Assembly: GCA_025618425.1 (NCBI GenBank)
Contig: CM046844.1
Coordinates: forward strand, 9,147,558 to 9,211,557
Origin: Heliocidaris tuberculata
Taxonomy: Eukaryota > Echinodermata > Echinoidea > Camarodonta > Echinometridae
DNA length: 64,000 bases
Direction of reading: 5' to 3'
Within the stretch, counting starts at the first letter, position 1, and the number at the start of each line of letters is the position of its first letter. The notes beneath the pieces are model-generated. The model had not been told where the DNA came from, searched no databases, and was given only the letters and a program-made list of their open reading frames with translations. Positions 26,000-37,582 of this stretch are shown piece after piece. A program made the translations under genes and the position numbers.

Positions 26000-26545
26000 T
26001 TAAAGGTAATGCACAGTGTCATTGGCATTCCAATTTACCTATGAGTGTCAAAGAGAGTGATGGACCACAGGACCATCTTATACATCATAATTATTGATGA
26101 TTAATGAAGAGCAAGCCAATTTGGCAGATCAATGGGCAGGACAGTACAGGTAGCTAGTTGAAGCTACTCTAAAGTCACCTCTTTTTTTTGAGGGCCATGT
26201 TTAAGAATTTTCTGACTTTGTCATTTACTTTATGACACAAAACAGAACAGAGACTCTGTTCAGACAAGGTATCTTTAATGATATTCTTCATTGTAATTTA
26301 CTTATCTTATTATAAAAAAATAATACCAAACTCAGTTTCCAAGCTGAGCATAATGACTATGAAGATGATTGTTACACTGCTGTGGACAAGAATCAGGTCT
26401 TATGATTTAATTTATTCAGAGGCTACATGGTATTTTGCTGAGGTTAAAGACTCATTAGCTGCAATACCCCAATGTGGGCTTCATTTTTGTTCCACCATCA
26501 CCTACATGTATAGCTGCCCATGACTGACACTGTGCATTACCTTAA
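26000..26545. mobile_element. TTAA-flanked inverted-repeat element (AGGTAATGCACAGTGTCA ends)
   Basis: TTAA at 26000-26003 and 26542-26545 flank perfect 18-bp inverted repeats, aggtaatgcacagtgtca and its complement. TTAA target duplication is the hallmark of piggyBac/Kolobok-type transposition. The 546-bp element has no transposase. Confidence 0.8.
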
Positions 26546-26654
26546 ACTGAGTGGGATGAAACCGCATTTCCAGATCATTTGAACCCAACAGTTTTCTCAC
26601 CAAGTCCTGAACCTTTGATGTCTCTGGGATAGAATTCTCATTCAGACTGACAGA

Positions 26655-26737
26655 AGTTAACAGCTGTGCATTTGATCACAACTAGATAAGTCTTTATAGA
26701 TGCATCTGGTTGTGGTCAAATGCACAGCTGTTAATTT
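26655..26737. repeat. hairpin with 26-bp arms
   Basis: gttaacagctgtgcatttga and the following tcacaac are matched by gttgtggtcaaatgcacagc plus tgttaa, with a loop of about 25 bases. A small foldback element about 110 bases from the TTAA element. Confidence 0.75.
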
Positions 26738-26899
26738 TTTCTCTTCTGAGGAGGCCTATCCTAGGAACATTAAAATTCATGACATGGTAAGAAAACTGTT
26801 GGGTTGAGATGATAATATTGTCTATTGTCTTTCTTTGCAATGTATCATAGCTTTATTTATGGCAAACTTTACTGTACTTTTTTTTGTTATTTTGAATAT

Positions 26900-26979
26900 A
26901 ATTATGATGATGATGATGATGAATATTACTGTTATTACTTTGACTGTTATTATTATTATTATTATCATTATTATTACCG

Positions 26980-27014
<35 letters not shown>

Positions 27015-27520
27015 GTTATTATAATTATTACTTTAATTAATACTATTATTGAATATTTTTTTTATTATCATTTTATTTTTATTTATGTTATTATCAGTAG
27101 CAGTAATAGTATTATCATCATCATCATCATCAATAGTATTCATATTATGATCATTTTTACACTTACATGTTCTTATTCTTACTGTTATTGTTATTTTCAG
27201 TGTTGTTATCACTATTGATGTTATCATTATTATCATTATTATTAGTAGTAGTATTTTTATTATTATTATTATTATTATCAATGTTGTTATCATTATTTAT
27301 ATTATCATTATTATTATCATTATTATTAGCAGTAGTATTTTTCTATTATTATTACTATTATTGTCATTATCAGTTTTGTTTTCATTATTATAATTATTTT
27401 TATTGTATTTATTATTCTTAATGATATTGTTATTTTTATTGCAATTGCTTTTTTTTTTTTTATTGCAATAATCATTATTTTCAATGTTTTGTTTATTGTT
27501 ATTATTAGTGTATAAGGAAA
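26900..27520. repeat. TTA/ATT-rich microsatellite
   Basis: About 600 bases of tta/att/atc triplets with interruptions. The long open frames of I, Y, L or V that it generates on both strands are low-complexity artefacts. Confidence 0.95.
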
Positions 27521-27526
27521 GAGCAT

Positions 27527-27767
27527 GATGACATTGTTACCACTCCCGTCTGATTGCGTGTGTGTAGAGTGGTCGTAGTGTGATACATCTCTTAACAATT
27601 GATGACGCAGGAGACATGGGAGGCGCTCGGTTTGGGAAGCTGTCAACCTCTTAGAGGCTGATGGCAACTCAGACTGAGCGACTCCTGCGTCATCTTTTGT
27701 TTTGAGGTGTATCACACTGTGACTTGTCTATACACACGCAATCAGATGCGAATGGTAACAATGTGAT
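27527..27767. mobile_element. 240-bp MITE with long imperfect inverted repeats
   Basis: Left atgatgacattgttaccact and tctgattgcgtgtgtg are complemented by right cacacgcaatcagatgcgaa and tggtaacaatgtgatc. Internal blocks gtgtgatacatctc and gatgacgcaggag are likewise mirrored, so almost the full length folds back. Confidence 0.85.
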
Positions 27768-27840
27768 CAACGCCATTCTTTATATTATAGATATAAACCT
27801 TCAAAAACTCTTGCTCACATGGGTATAATATTATAGTATT

Positions 27841-28060
27841 TAATGTAAAGATAATTTAGTTAATGTAAACTTGATTTAGTTAATGTAAACTTAATTTAGT
27901 TAATGTAAACTTAATTTAGTTAATGTAAACTTAATTTACTTAATGTAAACTTAATTTAGTTAATGTAAACTTGATTTAGTTAATGTAAACTTAATTTAGT
28001 TAATGTAAACTTAATTTACTTAATGTAAACTTAATTTAGTTAATGTAAACTTAATTTATA
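27841..28060. repeat. 20-bp minisatellite, 11 units
   Basis: Eleven contiguous exact 20-base units of taatgtaaacttaatttagt with variants at two positions (ttgatttagt, ttaatttact). The order of variants partly repeats, suggesting a higher-order unit of 80-100 bp. Confidence 0.95.
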
Positions 28061-28065
28061 CAGTT

Positions 28066-28345
28066 ATGTAAGCAACTACGTAAAAGGAAAACCATTGAGA
28101 AGCAAACATAAGTTGACGCATTTTTTGTAAGCAACTATACGTAAAAGAAGAACCATTGAGAAGCAAACATAAGCTATGCATTTTTTGTTAGCAACTGTTC
28201 GTAAAAGAAGAACCATTGAGAAGCAAACATAAGTTGATGTATTTTTTTGTTAGCAACTGTGCGTAAAAGAAGAACCATTGAGAAGCAAACATAAGTTGAT
28301 GTATTTTTTTACTAAAAATAAAAAAAACCATTGAGAAGCATTACA
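28066..28345. repeat. 59-62-bp minisatellite, about 4.5 units
   Basis: Units carry agcaact(..)cgtaaaagaa, gaaccattgagaagcaaaca and ttgatgtattttttt. Starts of agcaac lie at 28071, 28130, 28190 and 28252. It abuts the 20-bp minisatellite directly. Confidence 0.95.
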
Positions 28346-28559
28346 CGTACTGTATACATATTTTGAAACGTTACTAAAAAGAATACCTAAAAGAAGAACT
28401 GCATAAACTAAAACAAAGTGTCTCTTGTTTCATTATTAAACAGGTTGATGTTGATGTGAGAGTGTGATTGCAAGCCAGGGGCAGATCCAGGTTTTGGTAA
28501 AGGTGTGGGGGCACTATATTCCGAAAAATATTGGACAAGAGATAATGAAAGGTTATCAC

Positions 28560-28850
28560 ATTTTCAGGTGTCAAGAGAGAGAAAGAGCAAGAGAGAGAGA
28601 GAGATAGAGAAGGATAAGAGACAACCAGTGGTAAACCAAGAGTTGGAGAACGTAAAATAGAGGGAAATGGGATATACATGCACATGTATAAGGAAATATG
28701 GATATAAAGAGAGGAAAGGGAAGAGCAAATTGAAAAAGGTGCTTTAATAGAAAGGGGGAAATGAAGAGATCGGGAAAAAAAATGAGAGAAATACATATAA
28801 TTGAAAAGGTGTGGTGATTGAGAGAAAGAAAGATGAACTTGTGCTGTAAA
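28560..28850. repeat. GA-rich low-complexity tract
   Basis: Dense gagaga and aagag words on the plus strand. It generates a long serine/leucine-rich minus-strand frame that I treat as non-coding. Confidence 0.7.
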
Positions 28851-29066
28851 GAGGCTGATACCAACAAAACTACAACATGACAAGGATATGATACATGAAA
28901 TAGTCATGGTCGTCATTGACTGAAAGTTTTAAAACTTTGTAACCTACATGTATTTAACTGTAACCAAGATAAGGATGTAAATTTTTTTTAAATTTCTGTA
29001 GCATATTCAAGATTGATAACCCTTGTTGAAACATTAAATTAACCTCTGTTCTGTTTGTACATGTTT

Positions 29067-29117
29067 CACACCGAGGTCCCGTCTGGTGTTGCCTGAGACA
29101 GGACCTCGGTGTAAAAG
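29067..29117. repeat. small perfect-stem hairpin
   Basis: ttcacaccgaggtcc and ggacctcggtgtaaa form a 14-15 bp stem around a 20-base loop. Too short to class; it could be a miniature foldback. Confidence 0.6.
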
Positions 29118-29139
29118 GCGTCTTATTTAACTCCTGAGC

Positions 29140-29245
29140 AAACACAGCCTAAACCTAACCTAAGTAACCCAATTGCAACCCAAACGCTATGTCTTTGACG
29201 AATTAAAGCCCAGAGCAAATGTCGCAAGAGCAAATCTAGGATCAC
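29140..29245 (-). repeat. dispersed repeat with telomere-like words, copy 4
   Basis: Minus-strand reading: gcgacatttgctctgggctt, gtcaaagacatagcg, gggttgcaattgggtta, ggttaggtttagg. Order and spacing match the copies at 24056 and 50880. Confidence 0.65.
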
Positions 29246-29412
29246 CTAAGCTTCTTTTTCCGACCTCTTAATCCCTCGTCTCTCCCTCTCTTTCTTCCAC
29301 TCCTTTTTCCTTCTCCCTTTGTCCTTTGATCTCATCTTTCTTCTCCCCTTTCTATCCATCCCTTTTTCTTTCTCTTTCTCTCCCACTGAGCTTAATATTG
29401 AGCTCAAAAGTT

Positions 29413-29819
29413 ATGCCCTATTTACACTGTACTTGCAAGCATTTGGGTTTCCGCATGGTTTCCGCATCTTGTATGTCATTGTGGGAAGAATTCGTGGCAG
29501 TGTGTGGGAGGATGCTGGAAGATGCGGTCCAATGCTTGAAAAGCGTGACAAACGTGTTTATTTTTTTTTGGGCAACATTCGTAAAGACTCCGTGAACTTT
29601 ACGCAACCTAGTTGCAACCTAACCGTGCCAGTGCCTGCCAGTGCGCGTGCCATCGTGCGTAGACTATGCGCATGTTATGCGAAAACTGTGCGGGAAGTAT
29701 GCGTAACGAGTGCGCATATTTGAGCAACTTATTCGTGAACTAGTCGTGAGCTAGTCCGGAACATGCCTGCCACTATGCAGTGCGGGACCATAATGCATGC
29801 AAGTGTAAATGGGGCATTA
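29413..29819. mobile_element. MITE with ATGCCC(C/T)ATTTACACT ends
   Basis: Left atgccctatttacact and acttgcaagcat are complementary to right atgcatgcaagtgtaaat plus ggggcat. The interior is rich in gtgcg/cgcat words. About 405 bp, without a convincing open frame. Confidence 0.75.
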
Positions 29820-30439
29820 GTCGAAAGTAATCATCTTAATAAACGTAAAGACCTAGCTATACTATGACGTGGCCGATTTTCAAAAATTACTTTAATTCAA
29901 AGGTTTTGGGGGCGGGGGGGGGGGGGTGCTGTGAACCATGAAAATCAGAAGTAAAGCAAACAGAAAAATAGGCATATACAAGTATTTTTCCATTCATTAA
30001 TTCATTTTAATAGTCATTTCTACAGTGTTGCTTTTAAGACAAACGTCCATCCAGTTGGATGTCATAAGGAAAAACATTTCACAATCAATTGCCAACATGT
30101 CAATCTGATACAAATATGGAATATCAACATTACAAATTCAAGGTATTTTTTTTATTAGCATCCAATCCACAATGCTGTAGTCTGACATTAATATCATTCA
30201 TTGCATCTGCCATTGTATTATATATAATTTTACACGTCTGTATTCTTCATATTACTACACTTACCACATATACCACTATAAAAATTGTTCATATTTATAT
30301 AATTATAAAAGAAATTATACAGCAGAAAATTTACATTCATTCTGTATTACTTGAATACATTTTCATTAGCACCATTAAAAAGAGATTGTTGAGAGGCAGA
30401 CCATGAGAAAGAAATTTCAAATATTCAACATCCACATCA

Positions 30440-30785
30440 GAGGCGGTCCCTTTTTCTTTCTATTAAATGCCCTTTTCACCTTTTGAATGGTGCCCCTTTT
30501 AACCTCAGATACTAGAGCCCCATTCATATCTGATAAGTACCCCTGTTTTCGTCTGCCAATAAGTGCCCCTTTTCCGTTCCAATAAATGCAATTTCCCCTT
30601 TTGACTAGGGCCCTTTTTCACCTCTGATAAGTGCCCACTTTTCTCCGTATAACTGCCCCATTATTCTTTCTAATAAGTGCCCTTTTCAGCTTCTGATAAG
30701 TGCCCCTTTAAAGTTGAAATAAGAGCCCCTTTTTTCGTCTGATTAATGCCCATTTCCCGATCTAATAGTGCAATTTTCCCTTAGG
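30440..30785. repeat. degenerate 30-35-bp minisatellite
   Basis: Ten or so units of the form ctgataagtgccccttttcg with substitutions and small indels (taagtgcccc, aaatgccctttt, tagagcccc). Confidence 0.85.
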
Positions 30786-31993
30786 GTTACGTACGGTTAG
30801 GATTAGGCATAGAGACACTGCCCTAATGGCGGATTACCCTAGTCCCATTGACTTTATACACAGAGTTTTTAAGACTATAAAAACAAAAGTCTTTGATATT
30901 TTAGAAATATGTTTTGGATCTTACCATCCCTAACTCGTTCTAGAAGGCAGGCATCATGATTTTTTATATTTGATTTTGAATGATTTTTTTTTTTATTAAA
31001 AAAAATATCCTGAATTTTTGTCAAAGTACAAAATCGAATTCACTTAGTACACAAAATTTCACCTTAGCCTCATATCCTCAAAATTAAAAACCTTAAACTC
31101 ATAACTTTCAAGGGTCGCACAAGTAGTATACCTTCAGTGAGTAATATTAATTGGTCAAGTATTGATCCTTATTTAATTTTAGTCTTGGCTCTAGTCGTTT
31201 TCATTAATTTGACATTGCCTCAGCAATTGTGTATAAAATTTGGTTGAGTTTAACTCCACAGGGATTTGTTGGTTGAAGTAGATTTGTTGGTATGTTGTAG
31301 AGCCTTTTTTTTTCTTCTATGACATATGTGAATATGAGTCCTCAAAAAATAATGTTCTTTAAGATATGACTTTTTGACTATCAAATTCTAGTTTCAGTTT
31401 CAGCATGTTCAGTATATTTCATATTTCAAATCGCATAAATGGAACATAAACAATGACCGTTGCAATATTACAATAATAGAGGAAAATATCTTCAATACTT
31501 TCAACAAAAGAAGAAGAAAAAAAGCAAATGAACATGCAGAGACACAGATCAATATTTCCATCATTTTAAAGTTGGGATGAGACAAACAAACTTGGTGTGA
31601 AATATGGGGGAATCTAGTCAGAAGCTAGACTTGTATTATCGTAGATTAAAAAAAAAAAGTCTTGGACATTATTACATACATGTATATGAGAGATGACTTT
31701 AAGAAAACATTAAAAAAGAAAAATAATAAAATGGGGGAGAATGGCGTACAGTACATAACTAGGGGCCATATAGGATGAATTACGTAAGTATTTAAGAGGG
31801 ATATTTTGAATTTGCGTTTAAAATGTATACAGTGAGCCGGTATTAGTTAAGTCTGGGGGAGGTCATTCCACAGTTTTGGTCCTGTAAATATAATTGTATT
31901 GTGCGCAAAAGCTGTTCGAGTACGTGGAAGGTGATAAGAATGGCTTTGTCTGGTTGGATAGGAAGCTTGTCGAGGAATGTCTTGAAATAGTCC

Positions 31994-32326
31994 TGGGGGT
32001 GTTTCATAAAGCTGTTCGTAAAGTTACGCATGACTTTACGAATGACTTAACTATGACAAGCCAAATGGGATGCTCAATCATTTTTAACTGCATGCATCGA
32101 CTAAAGTTGAACTGCATGTGCAGATGTAGATTAACATTCTTATTATAACAAACATTTTTAATGCAAAGTATATTTTTTGCCATAATTTAATTGAGGTTAT
32201 TGGAAATACAGTCACACTTTGTTAAAACATCAGGAGAAACTTTGGGCATCCTAGCTGGCACTTCATATTCAAGTCGTTCGTAAAGTCATGCGTAACTTTA
32301 CGAACGGCTTTATGAAACGCCCCCCC
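31994..32326 (-). mobile_element. MITE family A, copy 2
   Basis: Same terminal inverted repeats and internal sequence as 1711-2040 but in the opposite orientation. The right end runs into a C homopolymer (32320-32333). Its subterminal palindromes are intact: gtaaagttacgcatgacttt on the left and aaagtcatgcgtaacttt on the right. Confidence 0.88.
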
Positions 32327-32689
32327 CCCCCCCGGTTTTTATTAAGGCTTCTTATATTGAAACGGAGAAGAGAAAAATTGTTGTTCGGAGTGGATGACTC
32401 TCATTAATTAATTTTCTGTTAAGTACTTAGCTTGTGGAATAAGAGGTGATATATCGTTCGGGTCAAATTTCATAGCAAATGGTATCATTTCAGAGTTGAA
32501 CGACTCAGAAATACTTGATTCTATTAAGTACAAACCAACGGGAGCCGTCAGTCCGAAAATCCCGTATAGTGTTTATACAGAGAACAAAAATTTGCTTATT
32601 TTAGTAAATGAAATAGGTGTGTGAGGTTGAATTTGTCATTCATAAAGAGGTCTATTCTTGATTTGAATATGAATGTTGTTGTTTGTTTT

Positions 32690-33365
32690 CTCTCTCTCTC
32701 TCTCATCTCCTTTTCCTATCACCCCTTATGTATTCTAATACTTTAATTCTTCTTTCATTTTTTTTTTTCAATACATTTCATGTTCTTCTTGAATTTTCAT
32801 TCTTTTTATTTTATTTTCATCTGTGCTCACGTATTTCAATTGCTTGCTAATTTCTTTCTATCCTTATGTATTACGTTGCATCTCTTTTCTATTCCTCTAT
32901 CCTTCACTGTTTTGCTTTGATTATCCCTTCCCCCCTATATTTATACCTATTTCTATGTTTTCCCTATTTTTGTATGTTGTCTTTCTGTCTTCCTTTTGTA
33001 TTTCTTGGAATTTCGTTATCTATCCTCTGTCTTTTTTAAAATTTTTGCTCATGTATACCTTTTTTTCTCTCTCTCTTTCTTTCTCCATCTTTCTTTGTCC
33101 TCATAGTGGCACTTTCTCATGTATTACTTTGATTTTCTATTTTTCTAGCTATCCATCAATATTACAATTTGCTTCTATTTCTTTGTTTGCTTTTTGTATC
33201 CACTTTAAAAAAAAATTCTTTAGGAATTTCTTTGTTTTTTCTCTTTCCTTCCTTTCCTTTTATAATATTTCTTCAGTATTAATTTTATTTTCTATCTTTA
33301 CTTGTATTTCTCAGCTTCCCTCTTAATGTGCTTTTCTTTCCTACTATCTTTTATAGTTCTTTGTT
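32690..33365. other. pyrimidine-rich tract, no gene
   Basis: T and C make up most of the plus strand. A 167-codon F/S/L/Y frame in it reflects composition; no domain or codon-position signal is seen. Confidence 0.6.
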
Positions 33366-33447
33366 TTTGAAGAACCAGTGAGATGAAAATCTCCCATTTC
33401 CCTAGAACCTTCGTGGAAATTGAAGGCTGATTAATGGTTCACGTTAG

Positions 33448-33464
33448 AGAGAGAGAGAGAGAGA

Positions 33465-33497
<33 letters not shown>
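33448..33497. repeat. (GA)n(CA)n microsatellite
   Basis: Pure ga then ca dinucleotides. It marks the left edge of the segmental duplication; copy B starts at an equivalent ga/ca tract. Confidence 0.95.
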
Positions 33498-33502
<5 letters not shown>

Positions 33503-34477
33503 TAGATAGGGGAAATATATAAGCTAAACAAAGAAAACGGAAGGGTTTATAAGTTGTTAATTTTCTCTCAATTATTTTTGAACATTCTTTTAAGGAATAG
33601 CCCATACAGAACCCTCCCCATATCCATACAATAACAGATACTGGGTAAGAGAGACCTAAGATACCAACAAGAAAAACAAGAGAAAACACATAAGAACTAT
33701 CAAAAATTAAATTTCGGGGCTGGCCTCATATTAAAAAACTATCAAATATCTACAGTTAAATGATAACTATTGTACCTGCTCCAAACATAAGGCAAACCTG
33801 ATATGAATAGTACAAAATATACAAATTATTCCAGTACATTTATTATTTATTGTAATCTTACAATAATGTTTCAAACCAAACTTGTAAGTAAAAACTATTG
33901 TATTAATACTCCCATTCCTCCAAAAAAATTAGCAAGTGCTATAATGTATACAAATGAGTTATTAATGTATATTTGCTACTTACTGTTATAAAATATTTTT
34001 GTTCAAACTTGATTATAATGTGGAAAACATAAAAAATAGTACTGTTTATTTGATGTTCAAATCCGCAACTGTATATTTCAGTTCAAAGCATAAAACTTAT
34101 CTGATTCTATTGGCTACTCAAACATAATGACCAAATTATATATAAATTACATTAATCACATCATTTATCAAGGAAACCTAATCATTCAAACCATTACAGC
34201 ATAAATCTAGTACAGAATATTGCTCTCTTTCCCCATTTAAACTGCTGCAACATCTTAACCCTTTCAAGACAATTGACCACATTTTGTGGTTTGGCTCAAT
34301 AACTTTTGATTCAGAGCTCTAAAAAATAACCAGATGCAGGAGTAGAAAAAGCAAAAATTTCTACACCCATTGTGTCCATTTTTGTTGCATGACCATATTG
34401 CGTTTGATGCCAGGAATTTCAAAAAGGAGAATAAGCTTGATAATCCTTAAATTGGCAACACACTGAGAGGTTCAAAA

Positions 34478-36368
34478 CACAGAACTCCTAAAGACGTAGA
34501 AGGCTCGTGCGGGTGCGAAATTGTAGCCATCGCTCGTACGTGATCACGTGATATCCGCCATCTTGGTTAGTCCTTCGCTCTCCAGATTCATGCAGTTCCT
34601 ATACGTCGCGTCAACGACATTCAGTATAAAATGTTTGATCGTTGAAATATAACACTAGGGTGATATAAAATCTTACTGAAATTTCTCGATTTTGTTAATG
34701 CTAGTAGGCCTATTGAAATGAACCAAGAAAAGAAAAAAAAAAGAGGGAAATTTCTCTTGTAATACTTGAAATAAATTGGCAGGAGTGTTATCAAATGTTG
34801 CTTCTGGCATTTTCATGCTTATTACAGAAGTGCAGTCATCATCCACTCTTGTTGCTCATTTTGATAATTTTTTCTGTACTACATTTATTTACCATTTCAA
34901 ACAATTTTGGTGATTGAAATGACAAGAAAATCAAATTTTGTAGCCATTTGCTTAACTTGCCATCGCCGTTCTCATGACTTTGGCAAATAACTTGATTGAA
35001 AACGGAATTTATATTATTGTATTCATCTCCTGACTATCAAGTCTTTTACTTGTATTTCAGTACGTTGCAATATACATGTATATAGCCCTCAAGAAAATTC
35101 TTGTTTTTACAGATCACTGTTATGATCCAGACATCTGTGTTTTGTTGAAGGTTGGTAGGATATAGATTCCCACTCTAAATAAGAACACTGAAAAATACAT
35201 CAAGCCCAACGAAGCGCTTGTCACAACTGCCAAATTGGAAGCAAGATTTAATCACCTATCTTTGCCCAGCCGATCAAATTCGAGAGCCATGAATTAACTG
35301 CAAACAAGTCAGTACAGTTCTAATTTGATGCAAAGAACTCGACAGCAAAGGATTTCGAAAAATCAACTTTAGGGCAATTTCAATACCCTGTTCGGATTAC
35401 GTAATACGTTATTGTAATGTTCGCTTATTTCAATAGGCAATGGACATGGTTATTGAAATTGCCTTAAGTTGATTTTTCGACTAATTCTTTGCCAAAATGT
35501 TATTTATCACGTGAAATTTGCAGCAATATTTCTTATTGTACATATAAAACACTGAATCACAATTTATTGCACAAGTGCTGTACTTGTATTCAAAATCACC
35601 GGCAGTCCCCAAAATAGTGGTAGAAGTTGAGGTTCTATGATGATTATGCTTTACTTGATAAAGTCCTGACTTATGTAAGGATTATCATCAAAGATAAAAG
35701 GAAACATGGCAGAAGCATGTTGAACAAACCCTTAAATCAAAACAAATTTGTAGGCCTTTTTATACCAGATGACACTGTACAAAAAGTATAACGTTATGCA
35801 AGTCATCTACATGATACCAAAGAGGAAGTATATATTTTTTAACGTGTAGGCCTACATGAAAATGTATTTTGCTTCTTTTTTTTCCCGAGGGGGTGTCAAG
35901 GATGACGGTGAACAAATGAACTCAGGCTGCCTTCTTGAAAGAGAACTAAAATGATATTGATAGAAAAAAAACTGTTTAATATTATCTTGAACTTGAGAGA
36001 ATAAAAATTTAACCTTTGTATCTTAATTGAAAGAGAACCAACCTCTTCCCCCTCCATAAAAAAATAAAAATGTACATGATTAGTTGACGTTACTTATGTA
36101 TGAAAAGCAACTGAACTTCAGTGGAAAAGCCAACTCCAAAATTTCAAGTGAAGAAGGCACAAGACCATTTATTTTGATAGAGAAGATCCGATATAATATA
36201 AATAGGCATTGGTAAGCACACGGTCTGGTGGGCAAGTTGAAAAGATCGAGGACTAAGCAATATGGCGGCGTGTGCACTCGAGCGAATCCTCCAGCGGGTT
36301 TGACGGCTATACCGCGATCTGTGCATTGGGAATGGGTATGAGCTTTCTACGTCTTTAGGAGTTCTGTG
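34478..36368. mobile_element. 1891-bp terminal-inverted-repeat transposon, non-autonomous
   Basis: Perfect 24-bp terminal inverted repeats begin cacagaactcctaaagacgt and continue agaa. They are flanked by the direct repeat gttcaaaa (34470-34477 and 36369-36376). The homologous site in the other duplicate (around 40270-40277) has gttcaaaa once and no insert. An 8-bp duplication is typical of hAT and P superfamilies; the terminal CA does not decide between them. No transposase frame survives. Confidence 0.93.
35357..35481. mobile_element. foldback MITE nested inside the 1.9-kb transposon
   Basis: tcgaaaaatcaactttaggg and caatttcaata are mirrored by tattgaaattgccttaagtt and gatttttcga, giving about 30-bp arms with one or two mismatches. 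Confidence 0.75.
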
Positions 36369-36606
36369 GTTCAAAATCACTATTTTTTATCAAAATTTGC
36401 AATTTTTTCAACTTTTCGACTAAGTTTCTAATGATATATATTGTTTTCAAAGACATTGCATTTCGTTAGAACCATGTAGAACTAAAAGAAAAATATTATT
36501 GTTGCCAATTTGAAGAACGAAGTGTGATCAGTTTAGCCTTTAAATAATTCCTGTCATGAAAGGGTTAAAGACATATAAACATACATTTCTTTCAAGTACT
36601 GAGTCC

Positions 36607-37126
36607 TTAAAGGGAAGGTTGAGTTCAGGGGGGCGTTTCATGAAAGGACTTGCCAGATATTTTATCCGACAAATTTGCTGTCAGCCAATCAGATGCAAGG
36701 ATTTCAGTAGCTTATAACAGTTGTCGGTAAAAATCACTGACAAAACACTTGATGAAACGCTCCCCTGGTCAGGAGATTCAATTGCTAAAGAAAATGTCTC
36801 AAAGCAATTGGGAAAGGTTGATTATATACTGCACATACGAATTGGTGTATGCTGTAAGGTTTTGGAATCGCCCAAATGATAAGAAAATGACTCAATCCTG
36901 CTGAGAGTCACATGCACTGCACACAGAAATGTGTATGTGGGACTACCCACAAATGTTTGGACCGAACATTTCAACTGTTTCTAGTCATATTTTGAATGTG
37001 AGGGCATTTGAAGAGCGATCCTTTTCAGGGGACATTTCTACTATGATGTTCTTCCAAACTGACAAAAAGGAATAAGAAAGCTCACAACTTTTTAAAACCT
37101 TTCCCAGAACTCAACCTTCCCTTTAA
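36607..37126. mobile_element. TTAA-flanked element with AGGGAAGGTTGAGTTC ends, copy A
   Basis: TTAA flanks perfect 16-bp inverted repeats, agggaaggttgagttc and its complement. About 520 bp including a nested MITE. The flanking 35-base segment acatataaacatacatttct...caagtactgag occurs on both sides. Copies: 40510-41028 and a decayed partial copy at 44318-44671. Confidence 0.88.
36628..36766. mobile_element. nested MITE with GGGGGCGTTTCATGAAA ends, copy A
   Basis: Imperfect inverted ends ggggggcgtttcatgaaa and tgatgaaacgctcccc enclose about 140 bp. It lies just inside the left end of the TTAA element; the decayed copy near 44.3 kb seems to lack it. Copy B is 40531-40669. Confidence 0.7.
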
Positions 37127-37582
37127 AGACATATAAACATACATTTCTTAATTTTCTTTCAAGTACTGAGCAAAATGAGCAAGAAACAGGAAACCAGAGT
37201 TGTCATACAGTACTATAATAACACACATATACCTATTGCTAGTCTGTTGTATTCCTTAATGAATCAAAATTACCTATGACTTTTCACGTAGATGTTGACA
37301 GTTTGTACGAAAAAAGTGTAGGGCAATGAAAATCATTTGAATATCACACTGTATAATATTACTTCATATATAGTTCAGAATGGCATATAAATATCCATTT
37401 ATGCCTTTACTAGTCAAAGACTGATGTTCTTCTTATAGAGTTGAAATAATATTATTTGTATGAAGGGTTTTCAGGCGACCAGAAAAATTAGCGTATCTCA
37501 TGGTTTGCGCAAAAGTACCCGGATGACCGTGCAATTTTAAAACAATATCACATGGTTTGTGTAAAAGTACCGGATGACCGTA

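Larger units (their letters stand above)
34255..36568. mobile_element. TTAA-CCCTTTCA MITE, copy in duplication A, interrupted
   Basis: TTAA followed by ccctttcaagaca on the left, and tgtcatgaaaggg followed by TTAA on the right. Removing the 1891-bp insert and its 8-bp duplication leaves 415 bp, exactly the length of the uninterrupted copy at 40057-40471. TTAA plus CCC ends are the piggyBac signature. Confidence 0.88.
33455..37582 (+). repeat. segmental direct duplication, copy A
   Basis: Matches 39268-41525 in the same order and orientation from the ga/ca tract through the aagtacccggatgaccgtg repeats, at well over 90% identity across most of it. The length difference is chiefly due to the 1.9-kb transposon at 34478-36368. 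Carries a TTAA MITE, a TTAA-AGG element and a nested GTTTCAT MITE. Confidence 0.93.

Noticed and set aside
26835..27421. Long overlapping open frames of I/V/L/Y on both strands
   Set aside because: They are translations of a TTA/ATT microsatellite with no non-repetitive protein content.
27841..28345. CRISPR-like array
   Set aside because: The repeats are contiguous without unique spacers, and the genome is eukaryotic.
28374..28916. 180-codon minus-strand frame rich in S and L
   Set aside because: Arises from a GA-rich low-complexity tract, with no domain or plausible splice context.
32823..33326. 167-codon plus-strand frame, apparently membrane-like
   Set aside because: Pyrimidine-rich composition produces F, S, L and Y codons in every frame; no other support.
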